Shown: one piece after another, positions 63,974 to 64,000 of the stretch
How positions within the stretch are numbered: the stretch's first letter is position 1
Layout of the letters: each line of letters begins with the position of its first letter
Assembly (NCBI GenBank): GCA_022508985.1
Contig: JAFLUA010000004.1
Location: 1 to 64,000 of the forward strand
Source: Muribaculaceae bacterium
GTDB lineage: Bacteria > Bacteroidota > Bacteroidia > Bacteroidales > Muribaculaceae
DNA length: 64,000 bases
Reading direction: 5' to 3'
Position numbers and translations under genes: made by a program
Notes under the pieces: generated by a model
The model's input: only the letters and a program-made list of their open reading frames with translations
Database searches by the model: none
Told to the model about the DNA's origin: nothing

Positions 63974-64000
63974 TTAAAGAGAAAGGAATTATCCAATGAT

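Overview
The window reads as chromosomal DNA of a gut-type Bacteroidales bacterium. The grounds are the very frequent Bacteroidetes promoter signature (TTTG or TTG, 19-20 nt, TAnnTTTG), the near absence of Shine-Dalgarno sites, and family content that is Bacteroidetes-typical: DUF4301, DUF5063, DUF4421, TIGR02757, DUF3575/DUF3868 with Mfa1/Mfa2 fimbriae, probable type IX secretion sorting tails, and FHS-type sugar MFS. Muribaculaceae is my guess from gene style and moderate GC; it is an inference, not a measurement.

Layout. (1) 1-4.2 kb is accessory DNA: the 3' end of a DUF4143 ATPase, three broken gene pieces (methyltransferase start, BNR-repeat protein start, alpha/beta-hydrolase piece), then a two-gene minus-strand unit pairing an EcoRI-type adenine methyltransferase with a DUF262-HNH nuclease. 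About 340 nt of unusually hairpin-rich leader with two short ORFs precedes the methylase. A rod-shaped small RNA, best read as SRP RNA, follows. (2) 4.2-34.4 kb is core metabolism, mostly on the minus strand: gdhA, a BlaI-type repressor, tRNA-His, a TIGR02757 protein, a sugar transporter, serA-serC, an etfB-etfA-acyl-CoA dehydrogenase operon, purL, a TPR/phosphate-binding-like operon, rluA-fmt, menC-menE, tRNA-Lys followed by a palindrome-rich non-coding stretch, an OadA/PycB-type biotin carboxyltransferase, and a five-gene operon DUF4301-gmk-nadD-DUF5063-M18 peptidase. (3) 34.4-54.4 kb holds radA with two envelope genes, a secreted subtilisin and a 1230-residue leucine-rich repeat protein with C-terminal sorting-like tails, an ilvA/C1-peptidase/SPOR/PHP operon, a META lipoprotein, a nitroreductase, tRNA-Cys, DUF4421, guaA, rplU-rpmA and an S1/P1 nuclease. 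(4) 54.6-57 kb, behind tRNA-Phe, is an AT-rich accessory insert with an unknown membrane-anchored protein and a serine-acetyltransferase-like enzyme. (5) 57.2-64 kb is a fimbrial operon (DUF3575, DUF3868, Mfa1, Mfa2-like). Its Mfa2-like protein carries four tandem 106-residue repeats and its promoter sits behind a nine-C tract.

How the parts work together: most of the window is housekeeping (nitrogen assimilation, serine, purines, menaquinone, translation, NAD, DNA repair). The variable parts are the restriction-type island with its structured leader, the tRNA-Phe island, and surface structures (LRR/subtilisin pair, fimbriae). The structured leader over the methylase is the most unexplained signal. 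Everything here was read by eye without database searches, so family names rest on remembered motifs.
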